This document shows, piece by piece, positions 10,029 through 18,158 of a stretch of 64,000 nt of DNA. The notes under the pieces are model-generated. The model saw only the letters and a program-made list of their open reading frames with translations, was not told the origin of the DNA and searched no databases. The stretch is from assembly GCF_004358165.1 (NCBI RefSeq), contig NZ_SMTG01000002.1:930001-994000 (forward strand). The letters run 5' to 3'. Made by a program: the position numbers and the translations under genes. The DNA is from Luteimonas terrae. GTDB lineage: Bacteria; Pseudomonadota; Gammaproteobacteria; Xanthomonadales; Xanthomonadaceae. How positions within the stretch are numbered: position 1 is the first letter of the stretch; each line of letters begins with the position of its first letter.

Positions 10029-10979
10029 TCAGTTCACGACGCGCAGTTGCGGGCGATACGTCGGCGCGGCATCGGCCGGATCGACGGGGAAACTCGGCAG
10101 CACGTTGCTGGCCTGCACCGGGGGCGCATCCCACGACGGCGCAGCGAACCCGTCGCCGTAGCGCACCGAGAAACTGCTGTTGGCCGACAGGGCCGACGCC
10201 TTGGGCCACGGACGCGACACTGCGGGCGCCTGCGGCAGACCACCGGCATCCGCAGCCGCCGCGAATGCGCGTGCGGAAGACTCCGACAGCGGCGCAACCG
10301 GCTGGCGCGACGGCGCGGCGGTTGCGACACGGCGCCCGGACTCCTGGCGCGCCTGGACGTTGCGCACCGCGGCGCGCTGCGACTGGCCACGCGATGCGCG
10401 ATCGCCGGCACTCCGGCGCGGCGCCTCCGCCACGGCCAGCGCGACCGACGCCGCCGTCGCGGCGGTGGCGATGTCGGGAGACGCCGTCAGTGCGGATGCA
10501 TCCGCCGTTGCGTCGATCGCAGGCACCGCAGCCGGCACGACCGGCGCGGCATCCGCGACCAGCGGCGCCGCATCGTCGGCGTCCTCGAAGGACGCACCCG
10601 GCCGCCCGACGAACAGCGCAACCAGCGCGACCGAGGCAGCCAGGGCGGCACCGCCGCCCCAACGCAGCAGGCGTGGCCGCCTGGCGACGGCGACCGGCGC
10701 GACGACAGCCCCGTCGCCTGCCGCGATGCCGCGGGCGATGCGCTCGGCGAAATCGGGCGGCAGCAGGGAGACCTGACGGCCGCGCAGCACGTCGCCGCAG
10801 ACCTGCCAGCGCTCGAAGCAGCCGGACAGTTCCGCATCGTGTTCGAGCCGGCGGCGCAGGAAACGCGCCTCGTCCTGGCCCAGTTCGCCATCGAGCAATG
10901 CCGACAGCTGCAGGCGGTTGAGCCGCTCCAGCCGGTCGGGATCGGGATGCAGGGCATCGAATTCGTCGGCAGTGTTCAT
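10029..10979 (-). CDS. rseA: Anti-sigma-E factor RseA-like
   Basis: 316 residues. The N-terminal 75 residues (RLNRLQLSALLDGELGQDEARF to FERWQVCGDVLRG) match the cytoplasmic sigma-binding domain of RseA; one membrane helix follows at about 102-120 (WGGGAALAASVALVALFVG), then a long Ala/Pro-rich periplasmic part. Its ATG overlaps the rpoE stop as ATGA, the standard sigma/anti-sigma coupling. It would hold RpoE at the membrane until proteolysis on envelope stress. The periplasmic tail is longer than in E. coli RseA (216 residues) and of low complexity. Confidence 0.93.
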   Translation of the reverse strand: MNTADEFDALHPDPDRLERLNRLQLSALLDGELGQDEARFLRRRLEHDAELSGCFERWQVCGDVLRGRQVSLLPPDFAERIARGIAAGDGAVVAPVAVARRPRLLRWGGGAALAASVALVALFVGRPGASFEDADDAAPLVADAAPVVPAAVPAIDATADASALTASPDIATAATAASVALAVAEAPRRSAGDRASRGQSQRAAVRNVQARQESGRRVATAAPSRQPVAPLSESSARAFAAAADAGGLPQAPAVSRPWPKASALSANSSFSVRYGDGFAAPSWDAPPVQASNVLPSFPVDPADAAPTYRPQLRVVN

Positions 10980-11602
10980 CGGGTCACGCGCTCCACTTGT
11001 CTCTCGTTGTCCATCAGGGGCCGCAGTTCGCGATCGATCGCGTCGCGTGCCCGGAAGATCCGCGAACGCACCGTGCCGATCGGGCAGCCCATGCGTTCGG
11101 CGATCTCGTCGTAGCTCAGGCCATCGACCTCGCGCAGGTTGATCGCCACCCGCAATTCCTCGGGCAAGGCTTCGACCGCGCGCATCACCGTTTGTTCCAG
11201 CTGTTGGCGCATGAGTTCGCGCTCGGGCGTGTCGCTGTCGCGCAGGCGGATGCCGCTGTCGAAATGCTCGGCGTCCTCGACGTCGATGTCGTCGGTGGGC
11301 GGCCGGCGGTTGTGCGCCACCAGATGGTTCTTGGCGGTATTGACCGCGATGCGGTGCAGCCAGGTGTAGAACTGCGCGTCGCCGCGGAAGTTCGCCATCG
11401 CGCGGTAGGCGCGGATGAACGTTTCCTGCGCGACGTCCTGCACTTCGCTCCAGTCCGACACGTAGCGCCCGATCAGCGCCGCGATCCGGTGCTGGTACTT
11501 GCGCACCAGCAGGTCGAACGCGGCGGTGTCACCGCCCTGCACCCGCTTGACCAGTTCCTCGTCCAGTTGAATCCGCTCCTGGCTGTCGTCTCGGTCGACC
11601 AT
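10976..11602 (-). CDS. rpoE: RNA polymerase sigma factor RpoE (sigma-E/AlgU)
   Basis: 208 residues from ATG 11602 (MVDRDDSQERIQLDEELVKR), preceded by AAGGAG; the frame remains open much further upstream but that extension lies across the promoter region. Region 2 is DLLVRKYQHRIAAL through QDVAQETFIRAYRAM, and region 4 is LPEELRVAINLREVDGLSYD with the helix-turn-helix GCPIGTVRSRIFRAR. This is the group 4 (ECF01/02) sigma factor of envelope stress. It heads rpoE-rseA-mucD and has its own sigma-E-like promoter. Confidence 0.96.
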   Translation of the reverse strand: MVDRDDSQERIQLDEELVKRVQGGDTAAFDLLVRKYQHRIAALIGRYVSDWSEVQDVAQETFIRAYRAMANFRGDAQFYTWLHRIAVNTAKNHLVAHNRRPPTDDIDVEDAEHFDSGIRLRDSDTPERELMRQQLEQTVMRAVEALPEELRVAINLREVDGLSYDEIAERMGCPIGTVRSRIFRARDAIDRELRPLMDNERQVERVTR

Positions 11603-11640
11603 CGGGCCGGATCTCCTTGCGGGCCCGGCTGGTCCGGGCG

Positions 11641-11669
11641 TTATGACAGGGCGCTGCGCGAAAAGTTCC
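11641..11669 (-). promoter_or_regulatory. Sigma-E-type promoter for rpoE
   Basis: On the minus strand GGAACTT (11663-11669) is followed after exactly 16 bases by TCATAA (11641-11646), 38 bp upstream of the rpoE ATG. The consensus for sigma-E/AlgU promoters is GAACTT-N16/17-TCtGA/TCAAA. This fits autoregulation of rpoE, the usual wiring of this sigma factor. Inference from sequence only. Confidence 0.75.
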
Positions 11670-11849
11670 GTCACAGACGGTGTGGCATCGTCGCCGCTCC
11701 GCGATGCATTCCTTGGGGCGACGCGTCCGTGGCGCAAGTCGCCTGCCGCCACGCGATGGTCAAACGCCGCTTTCAAGCGCTGATTTGACGCCGCCGAAGC
11801 ATCCTCGGGATCATAGGCGGATTCCCCATACCGACAAGAATGGTGCCGT

Positions 11850-13931
11850 ATGTTCGCAGGCCTCGATGGTCTCCGCTTCAGCCACTGGCAGGTCGAATCG
11901 CGCGACGACGGCGTGCTGGTGCTGGCCTTCGACCGCGCCGGCGAATCGGTCAACACCTTCGCCCAGGACGTGCTGATCGAGCTGGACACGCTGCTCGAAC
12001 GCGTGGCGCTCGATCCGCCGAAGGCACTGGTGATCCGTTCGGCCAAGGCCAAGGGCTTCATTGCCGGCGCCGACATCCGCGAATTCGCCGAGTTCGATGC
12101 CAAGGGCGTCATCGGCGATTCGATCCGTCGCGGCCAGACCACGTTCCAGCGTCTGGCCGAACTGCCGTGCCCCACGGTCGCGGCGATCCACGGCTTCTGC
12201 ATGGGCGGCGGCACCGAGATCTCGCTGGCCTGCGACTACCGCGTCGCCAGCAACGATCCGTCGACGAAGATCGGCCTGCCCGAAGTCAAGCTCGGCATCT
12301 ATCCCGGCTGGGGCGGCAGCGTCCGCCTGCCGCGCCTGGTCGGTGCGCCGGCCGCATTCGACATGATGCTGACCGGTCGCGCGCTGTCGGCGAAGGCCGC
12401 GCAGGCGATCGGCCTGGTCGACAAGGTCGTCGAGCCGGCGCTGGTGGTCGATGCGGCGATCGCGCTGGCACTCAGGGGCACGACGCGTCCGTTCAAGCAG
12501 CGCTTCATGGGCTGGGCCACGAATCTCTGGCCGGTGCGCCAGCTGCTGGCGCCGGTGCTGGTCAAGCAGGTTGCGCGCAAGGCCAAAAAGCAGCACTACC
12601 CCGCGCCCTACGCGATGATCGAAACCTGGCGGCGCGCTTCGGGTGACACGCGTGCCCTGCTCGGCGCCGAGCGCAAGTCCGTGGTCAAGCTGGCCGGCAC
12701 GCCCACCGCGCGCAACCTGACCCGCGTGTTCTTCCTGATGGAGCGCCTGAAGGGCCTCGGCGGCAAGGCCGCGGGCGGCCAGGCGCCGATCCGGCGCGTC
12801 CACGTCGTCGGCGCAGGCGTCATGGGTGGCGACATCGCTGCGTGGTCGGCCTACAAGGGTTTCGACGTGACGCTGCAGGATCGTGAGCAGCCCTTCATCG
12901 ACAAGGCCCAGGCGCGCGCCGCCACGCTGTTCGAGAAGAAGGTCAAGGACCCGGCCAAGCGTCCCGAAGTCGCGGCGCGCCTGCGCTCCGATCTCGCCGG
13001 CGCCGGCATCGCCGATGCCGATCTGGTCATCGAGGCGATCGTCGAAAACGCCGACGCCAAGCGCGGGCTCTACGCCGACATCGAGCCGCGCCTGCCCGCC
13101 GATGCGCTGCTGACGACCAACACCTCGTCGATTCCGCTCGACGAACTGCGCACGGGCGTACAGCGTCCGGGCCAGTTCGCCGGCCTGCACTACTTCAATC
13201 CGGTCGCGTCGATGCCGCTGGTCGAGATCGTGCATCACGATGCCGTCGACGAAGCCACTGCGCAGCGTCTGGCCGCGTTCTGCAAGGCGATCGACAAGCT
13301 GCCCGTGCCGGTGGCCGGCACGCCCGGTTTCCTGGTCAATCGCCTGCTGTTTCCGTACATGCTCGAAGCCGCCAGCGCCTACGCCGAAGGCATTCCGGGC
13401 AAGGCGATCGACAAGGCGGCCGTCGATTTCGGCATGCCGATGGGGCCGATCGAGTTGATCGACACCGTGGGCCTGGACGTCGCCTCCGGCGTCGGCCAGG
13501 AACTGGCGCCGTTCCTCGGCCTGCGCATTCCCGCGTCGCTGGCGACGCCGCCGGCCGAGGGCCAGCGCGGCAAGAAGGATGGCCAGGGGCTGTACACCTG
13601 GGTCGACGGCCGCGCGCAGAAGCCGGAGCTGCCGAAGGACTACAAGGCGCCCGAGGACCTGCAGGACCGTCTGGTACTGCCGCTGCTCAACGAGGCCGTC
13701 GCCGCGCTGCACGACGGCGTGGTGGCCGATGCCGATCTGCTCGACGCGGGCGTGATCTTCGGGACCGGCTTCGCGCCGTTCCGCGGCGGCCCGATCCAGT
13801 ACATCCGCGACACCGGCGCCGACGTCATCGTCGAACGCCTGCGCGCCCTGCAGGCCCGCCACGGCGACCGTTTCGCGCCGCGCCCGGGCTGGGACAATCC
13901 GGCGCTGCAGCCGGTGCCGCGTACCGCCTGA
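11850..13931 (+). CDS. Fatty acid oxidation enzyme: enoyl-CoA hydratase / 3-hydroxyacyl-CoA dehydrogenase (FadB/FadJ-like)
   Basis: 693 residues. The N-terminal crotonase domain has the oxyanion hole around FIAGADIREF and both catalytic glutamates (GGGTEISLACDYR and GLPEVKLGIYPGWGG). The dehydrogenase part starts near residue 315 with the NAD-binding VHVVGAGVMGGDIAAW, and has the catalytic HYFNPVASMPLVEIV box and a C-terminal domain ending FGTGFAPFRGGPIQYI. It performs two successive beta-oxidation steps on enoyl-CoA. No thiolase gene sits next to it here, so the partner beta-subunit is elsewhere or it works as a stand-alone FadJ type. It is divergent from rpoE with a 247-bp spacer. Confidence 0.94.
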   Translation: MFAGLDGLRFSHWQVESRDDGVLVLAFDRAGESVNTFAQDVLIELDTLLERVALDPPKALVIRSAKAKGFIAGADIREFAEFDAKGVIGDSIRRGQTTFQRLAELPCPTVAAIHGFCMGGGTEISLACDYRVASNDPSTKIGLPEVKLGIYPGWGGSVRLPRLVGAPAAFDMMLTGRALSAKAAQAIGLVDKVVEPALVVDAAIALALRGTTRPFKQRFMGWATNLWPVRQLLAPVLVKQVARKAKKQHYPAPYAMIETWRRASGDTRALLGAERKSVVKLAGTPTARNLTRVFFLMERLKGLGGKAAGGQAPIRRVHVVGAGVMGGDIAAWSAYKGFDVTLQDREQPFIDKAQARAATLFEKKVKDPAKRPEVAARLRSDLAGAGIADADLVIEAIVENADAKRGLYADIEPRLPADALLTTNTSSIPLDELRTGVQRPGQFAGLHYFNPVASMPLVEIVHHDAVDEATAQRLAAFCKAIDKLPVPVAGTPGFLVNRLLFPYMLEAASAYAEGIPGKAIDKAAVDFGMPMGPIELIDTVGLDVASGVGQELAPFLGLRIPASLATPPAEGQRGKKDGQGLYTWVDGRAQKPELPKDYKAPEDLQDRLVLPLLNEAVAALHDGVVADADLLDAGVIFGTGFAPFRGGPIQYIRDTGADVIVERLRALQARHGDRFAPRPGWDNPALQPVPRTA

Positions 13932-13975
13932 TGCGCGGTTGACCTCGCGGACGCGTGCGAGCGCTACCGCAGGTC

Positions 13976-14551
13976 CTACGCGGTATGACGCGCCGCGAGG
14001 TCCGCGGCGCGCGCCTGCAACGCATCGATCACGGCCTGCCGCTCCGACGCGCTCAGATCGAGCATCTCGAAGGCATCGCCGAAGAACAGTCCGTCGAAGG
14101 CCAGCGTCACCAGCAGCGCGTCGACGAAGTCAGGTCCAAGTTTGCGCAGGCGTTCGACGTGCGTCTGCGCGTAGCGGCGCGGGGACTCCATCAGTTCCGG
14201 CGTGTTGACCGCCGCGGCGATGAAGGACTGCGTCGCCTGCGGACCATGCAGCTTGGCTTCCATGCCCTGGCGCTGTGCGTGCACGAAGGCCTGCAGATAA
14301 CCGCCGGGATGCGGGGGAAACATCGCCTCGGCGATCTCCAGATCGCTGCGATGCTGGTCCATGTGGTGCTCGACCACGCCCTTGAGCAGCAGGTCCTTGC
14401 TCGCAAAGTGGTACAGCAGCCCGCCCTTGCTCACGCCGGCTTCGCTCGCGACCGCATCCAACGTCAGGTGCGCGGCGCCGACGCGATCGGCGACCGCCAG
14501 GGCGGCGTCGAGGATGCGTTCGCGGGCATCACTGCGGGATTTACGGACCAT
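13976..14551 (-). CDS. TetR-family transcriptional regulator
   Basis: 191 residues. Residues 8-55 are a TetR helix-turn-helix (ARERILDAALAVADRVG then LDAVASEAGVSKGGLLYHF), and the rest is an all-helical ligand domain. The start MVRKSRSDARE is natural. It converges with the FadB-like gene and diverges from a small acidic ORF, with a 9-bp-arm palindrome between them that is probably its operator. Ligand and targets are unknown; control of the neighbouring beta-oxidation gene is only a guess. Confidence 0.93.
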   Translation of the reverse strand: MVRKSRSDARERILDAALAVADRVGAAHLTLDAVASEAGVSKGGLLYHFASKDLLLKGVVEHHMDQHRSDLEIAEAMFPPHPGGYLQAFVHAQRQGMEAKLHGPQATQSFIAAAVNTPELMESPRRYAQTHVERLRKLGPDFVDALLVTLAFDGLFFGDAFEMLDLSASERQAVIDALQARAADLAARHTA

Positions 14552-14588
14552 TGGATTGGGGTTCTTGACCGGGGAGCGCGGATTCTAG

Positions 14589-14612
14589 ACTATACCGTCC
14601 AGCCGGTTTAGT
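14589..14612. promoter_or_regulatory. Palindromic operator, probably for the TetR regulator
   Basis: ACTATACCG (14589-14597), 6-nt spacer, CGGTTTAGT (14604-14612); the right arm reversed is ACTAAACCG, one mismatch in nine. It lies 38 bp upstream of the tetR ATG and 18 bp upstream of the divergent small ORF, so one site could control both. A TATAGT box on the minus strand falls inside the left arm. Confidence 0.75.
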
Positions 14613-14630
14613 AGCCTGAAGGATCCACGA

Positions 14631-14882
14631 ATGCTGCCCGCCTCATCCATGGACTCCAGTATTCACGCAGTCGTGCCCGACGCCTACGCGGCGATGGGCT
14701 GGATCGAAGAATTCTCCGAACTCGCGCGACTGGCGATCGACGAGGAAGACGACGAGGTTTTGCGCGCGCGCTACGAGAACGAGCTCCTCAAGCGCGCGGT
14801 CTATCTGCGCGCGGCAGGTCTGTTCGACGTGGTGGAAATCCGGCACCCGGCGCTGCGGGCGATGCTCGACGACGCGCGCTGA
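14631..14882 (+). CDS. Small acidic protein of unknown function
   Basis: 83 residues, preceded by AAGGATCC at a good distance from the ATG at 14631 (an ATG at 14649 is also possible). It contains the acidic stretch AIDEEDDEV and predicted helices throughout; no signal peptide or membrane segment. I recognise no family. Divergent position opposite the TetR gene, sharing the palindrome, suggests co-regulation. Confidence 0.7.
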   Translation: MLPASSMDSSIHAVVPDAYAAMGWIEEFSELARLAIDEEDDEVLRARYENELLKRAVYLRAAGLFDVVEIRHPALRAMLDDAR

Positions 14883-14927
14883 GCGCACATCTTCGGCCGG
14901 CGACGCCCGCACGACGCGGGCGTGGAC

Positions 14928-15287
14928 TCACATGGTGTGGGTGGACTTCTCGGACTGCAGCGTGCCGGCGAGCAGCGTCTCGATCCGGTTCTTGACCGCC
15001 TCGCCTTCCGGCGTTTCGGCGAACTGCACGCCCACGCCCGCGGTGCGGTTGCCCTGCGCGCCGGCGGGCGTGACCCAGACCACCTTGCCGGCGGTCGGCA
15101 GGCGGTCGCTGGATTCGGGCAGCGTCAGCAGCAGGAACACCTCGTCGCCGAGGAAATAGCGCTTGGGCGTCGGCACGAAGATGCCGCCCTGCTTGAGGTA
15201 GGACATGTAGGCGTTGTACAGCGCGGCCTTGTCCTTGACGGCCAACGACAGGATGCCCTGGCGTGCGCCGGCAGCAGTTGCGCTCAT
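14928..15287 (-). CDS. pilZ: Type IV pilus assembly protein PilZ
   Basis: 119 residues with GILSLAVKDKAALYNAYM, GGIFVPTPKRYFLGDEVFLL and GNRTAGVGVQF, ending in STHTM. This is the PilZ proper of Pseudomonas and Xanthomonas, which is needed for type IV pilus biogenesis but lacks the N-terminal RxxxR c-di-GMP-binding motif, and indeed no such motif is visible here. It lies just downstream of holB, its conserved position. Confidence 0.95.
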   Translation of the reverse strand: MSATAAGARQGILSLAVKDKAALYNAYMSYLKQGGIFVPTPKRYFLGDEVFLLLTLPESSDRLPTAGKVVWVTPAGAQGNRTAGVGVQFAETPEGEAVKNRIETLLAGTLQSEKSTHTM

Positions 15288-15309
15288 GGTTCGGTTCCCA
15301 GCGGACGAG

Positions 15310-16242
15310 TCAGGTGCGGGCGACGGTGCCGCGCCACGCGAGCAGCAGCTCGGTGATGGCGAGATCGGCGCGCACCGTTGTCCTCAGGAGGTCGCGGGTG
15401 CGGTTGGCGGCGTCGAACCACGCGGCCAGCTTCCCGATTCCCGCGACATCGGTCAAGCCGGATGCGCGCGCAAGCGCAAGGTCGGCCGCGTGCGCGATGC
15501 GTTCGGCCGCATCGTCGCCACCGGCCCAGCGCTGCGCGGTGGCGACGACGGGCAGCTCGCCCTTCGCCAGCCCCGCCAGATCCTTCGCCACTTCGCGGCG
15601 CAGCGCCATGCCATCGCCCGCCAGCCATTCGGCGGCCAGGCCCGGATGTCCGCGCGCCGCGTCGAGCGCCTCGACCGCATCGCTTTCGCGATGACCGCGC
15701 GCGACCAGCCAGGCCAGCGCTTCGTCGCGCGGCGGCAGACGGAACTCGATGCGCTGGCAGCGGCTGCGGATCGTCGCGGGCAGGCGCGCCGGATTGGATG
15801 CGATCAGCCACAGGTGACGACCGGGCTGCGGTTCCTCCAACGTCTTGAGCAACGCGTTGCATGCCGGCACGTTGACCGCATCGGCCGGGTCCACGATCGC
15901 AACCTGGGCACTGCCGTACTGCGGCGTCAGCGAGAGCTTGGACGACAGCTCGCGGATCTGCTCGATGACGATCTCGGTGCGCAGCTTCGTGCCGTCCTTG
16001 GTCGGCACGAAGGATACGTGGTGGAAATCCGGATGCGTGCCCGCGGCCAGCAACTGCGCGACGCGCGCATCGCGCCCGGCGCCGAGCACGTGCGCGGCCA
16101 GCGCATCGGCGACGGCGCGCTTGCCCAGACGCCCCGGGCCGCAGAACAACAGCGCGTGCCCGAGGCGTCCGCCGTCGAGTGCGCCGCGCACCTGTTCGTG
16201 GATGCGCGTCTGCCACGGGGCGAATGCGGCGCCGGCGCTCAC
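15310..16242 (-). CDS. holB: DNA polymerase III delta-prime subunit
   Basis: 310 residues from a GTG at 16242 whose GTG overlaps the tmk stop (GTGA); the longer open frame runs through tmk and is not protein. AAA+ features: HALLFCGPGRLGKRAVADAL (Walker A region, degenerate as in delta-prime), CNALLKTLEEPQPGRHLWLIASNPARLPATIRSRCQ spread over 165-200 including the SRC sensor motif. Delta-prime is part of the clamp loader. Order tmk-holB-pilZ is conserved in gammaproteobacteria. Confidence 0.95.
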   Translation of the reverse strand: MSAGAAFAPWQTRIHEQVRGALDGGRLGHALLFCGPGRLGKRAVADALAAHVLGAGRDARVAQLLAAGTHPDFHHVSFVPTKDGTKLRTEIVIEQIRELSSKLSLTPQYGSAQVAIVDPADAVNVPACNALLKTLEEPQPGRHLWLIASNPARLPATIRSRCQRIEFRLPPRDEALAWLVARGHRESDAVEALDAARGHPGLAAEWLAGDGMALRREVAKDLAGLAKGELPVVATAQRWAGGDDAAERIAHAADLALARASGLTDVAGIGKLAAWFDAANRTRDLLRTTVRADLAITELLLAWRGTVART

Positions 16243-16892
16243 GCGGCCTCCCGCGCCGCCAGCAGCACGCGCACCGCATCGCCCGCAACGACGTCGGCGC
16301 TGCGGGTGGCGTCGATCACGCGGATGCGCTGCGGCTCGGCCTGCGCGCGGGCGAGGAACGCGCTGCGCACGCGCTCGAAGAAGGCGTCCTGTTCGGCTTC
16401 GATGCGGTCCGGAAACGCGTCGCGCCCGCGGGCGCGCTCGCGCCCCTGCTGCACCCCGAGATCGAGCAGCAGGGTCACCGCAGGCGCGATGCCGACGTGC
16501 GCCGCCTCGAGCGCAGCGATGCGCGCAGGATCGATCCCGCGGCCGCCACCCTGGTAGGCATAGCTGGAATCGGTGAAGCGGTCGCTGATGACCCATGCGC
16601 CACGTTCGAGCGCCGGCACGATGGTCTCCTGCACGTGCTGCGCGCGCGCGGCGAACATCAGCAGCAGTTCGGTGTCCGGACGTGCAGGCTCGTGGCCCGG
16701 GTCGAGCAGCAGGCCGCGGATCAGTTCGGCCAGCGGCGTGCCGCCCGGCTCGCGCGTGCAGACGACCTCGTCTCCATCGGCGGCCAACGCATCGCGCAGG
16801 GCACGCAGGACGGTGGTCTTGCCGGCACCCTCGCCGCCTTCGATCGTGACGAAACGCGGATACGTGCGCAGCGCGCGCTGCATGCCGGTCAT
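16239..16892 (-). CDS. tmk: Thymidylate kinase
   Basis: 217 residues. P-loop TIEGGEGAGKTT, the DRX-type motif VISDRFTDSSYAYQGGGRG, and a LID region around GRERARGRDAFPDRIE. It phosphorylates dTMP to dTDP. ATG overlaps the mltG stop by 4 bp and its own stop overlaps the holB GTG, so mltG-tmk-holB are translationally linked. Confidence 0.97.
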   Translation of the reverse strand: MTGMQRALRTYPRFVTIEGGEGAGKTTVLRALRDALAADGDEVVCTREPGGTPLAELIRGLLLDPGHEPARPDTELLLMFAARAQHVQETIVPALERGAWVISDRFTDSSYAYQGGGRGIDPARIAALEAAHVGIAPAVTLLLDLGVQQGRERARGRDAFPDRIEAEQDAFFERVRSAFLARAQAEPQRIRVIDATRSADVVAGDAVRVLLAAREAA

Positions 16893-18067
16893 TCCGCGTC
16901 TCCGGTCTCGCCGGTCGCCGCTTCCACCTCGACCTCGTTCGGCGGCGCGGCATCGCCGCCCGCGGCCGATTCGGCCGACTGGCCACTGCTGGCGTTGCCG
17001 CTGCCGAACTTCGAGCGGTAGCGGCGCACGTACTCGCGCACCGCGACGTTGTGCGCGGCATAGGTCGGCGAGAACACGTGGCGACCGCTGCCGTCACCGA
17101 CCGCGACGAAATACAGCGCGTCGCCATCGGCCGGATGCGTGGCGGCCTCGATCGCCGCGGCACCGGCCATCGCGATCGGCGTCGGCGGCAAGCCGTCGCG
17201 GGTGTAGGTGTTGTACGGCGTGTCGGTCTGCAGGTCGCGGCGGCGGATGTTGCCGTCGTAGGCGGTGCCCATGCCGTAGATCACGGTGGGATCGGTCTGC
17301 AGGCGCATGCCGACCTTCAGGCGGCGGTTGAACACGCCGGAGATCGCCGGGCGCTCTTCGGCAATGCCGGTCTCCTTCTCGATGATCGACGCCAGCACCA
17401 GCGCCTGCTCGCGATCCTCGAGTTCCAGCCCGTCGGCGCGGGATTCCCAGGCGCGGTCGAGTGCGGTTTCCAGTGCGCCGTTCGCACGCCGCAACAGATC
17501 CACGTCGCTGTCGCCGGTCGTGTAGAGATAAGTCTCGGGCAGGAAGCGGCCTTCGGGGTGCACACCGGCCTTGCCCAGCGCCTCCATCAGCGCGGCGTCG
17601 TCGAGTTCCTGCAGCGTCTGCACCAGCGGCGTCGCACGGCCGAGCGCGGCGCGCAGCTCGCGGATGTTCCAGCCCTCGACGATGGTGAAACGGTGATGCA
17701 CGACCTTGCCGTCGCGCATGCGCACCAGCAGCTCGCGCGGCGTGGTCGTCGGGCCCAGCGGGTACTCGCCGACCTGGATACGCGCATCGGCGCCGAGCTC
17801 GCGCGCCAGCAGTCGCCACTCCAGCGCGTGTCCTTCGACCGCGCCTGCGTCGCGCAGACGCCCGAGCACACGCGCGAAGGAATCGCCGCGCGCGACGACC
17901 AGCGTGCCGCCGTCGGCGAGCCCGGACAGCGGCGCATCCGCAAAGCGCGCGTAGCGGGCATGCAACACGAAGGCGGCAACCGCCGCGACCAGCGCGACAA
18001 GCACCAGCCCGGCCAGCAGGATCTTGAGAAAGCGCCGGCGGGGACGCGGTGTTGCGGTCTCGGTCAT
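16889..18067 (-). CDS. mltG: Endolytic transglycosylase MltG
   Basis: 392 residues from ATG 18067 (MTETATPRPRRRFLKILLAG); the upstream ATG at 18124 only adds an Arg/Pro-rich leader. One N-terminal membrane helix (about 14-36), then a LysM-like subdomain and the YceG catalytic domain with the Glu in ASIIEKETG and the conserved NRRLKVGMRLQTDPTVIYG. It cuts nascent glycan strands during peptidoglycan growth. The last 40 residues are an acidic, Ala-rich tail (SAESAAGGDAAPPNEVEVE), an extension past the usual end. Confidence 0.96.
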   Translation of the reverse strand: MTETATPRPRRRFLKILLAGLVLVALVAAVAAFVLHARYARFADAPLSGLADGGTLVVARGDSFARVLGRLRDAGAVEGHALEWRLLARELGADARIQVGEYPLGPTTTPRELLVRMRDGKVVHHRFTIVEGWNIRELRAALGRATPLVQTLQELDDAALMEALGKAGVHPEGRFLPETYLYTTGDSDVDLLRRANGALETALDRAWESRADGLELEDREQALVLASIIEKETGIAEERPAISGVFNRRLKVGMRLQTDPTVIYGMGTAYDGNIRRRDLQTDTPYNTYTRDGLPPTPIAMAGAAAIEAATHPADGDALYFVAVGDGSGRHVFSPTYAAHNVAVREYVRRYRSKFGSGNASSGQSAESAAGGDAAPPNEVEVEAATGETGDAE

Positions 18068-18158
18068 GGGCGACAGCGGCCGTCGATGCAAAGGCGGGCG
18101 TGCAGGATACCGTGGCCCGTGCAAGGCGATGCAGTGACGCGGTCCCGCGACGCGAAGA

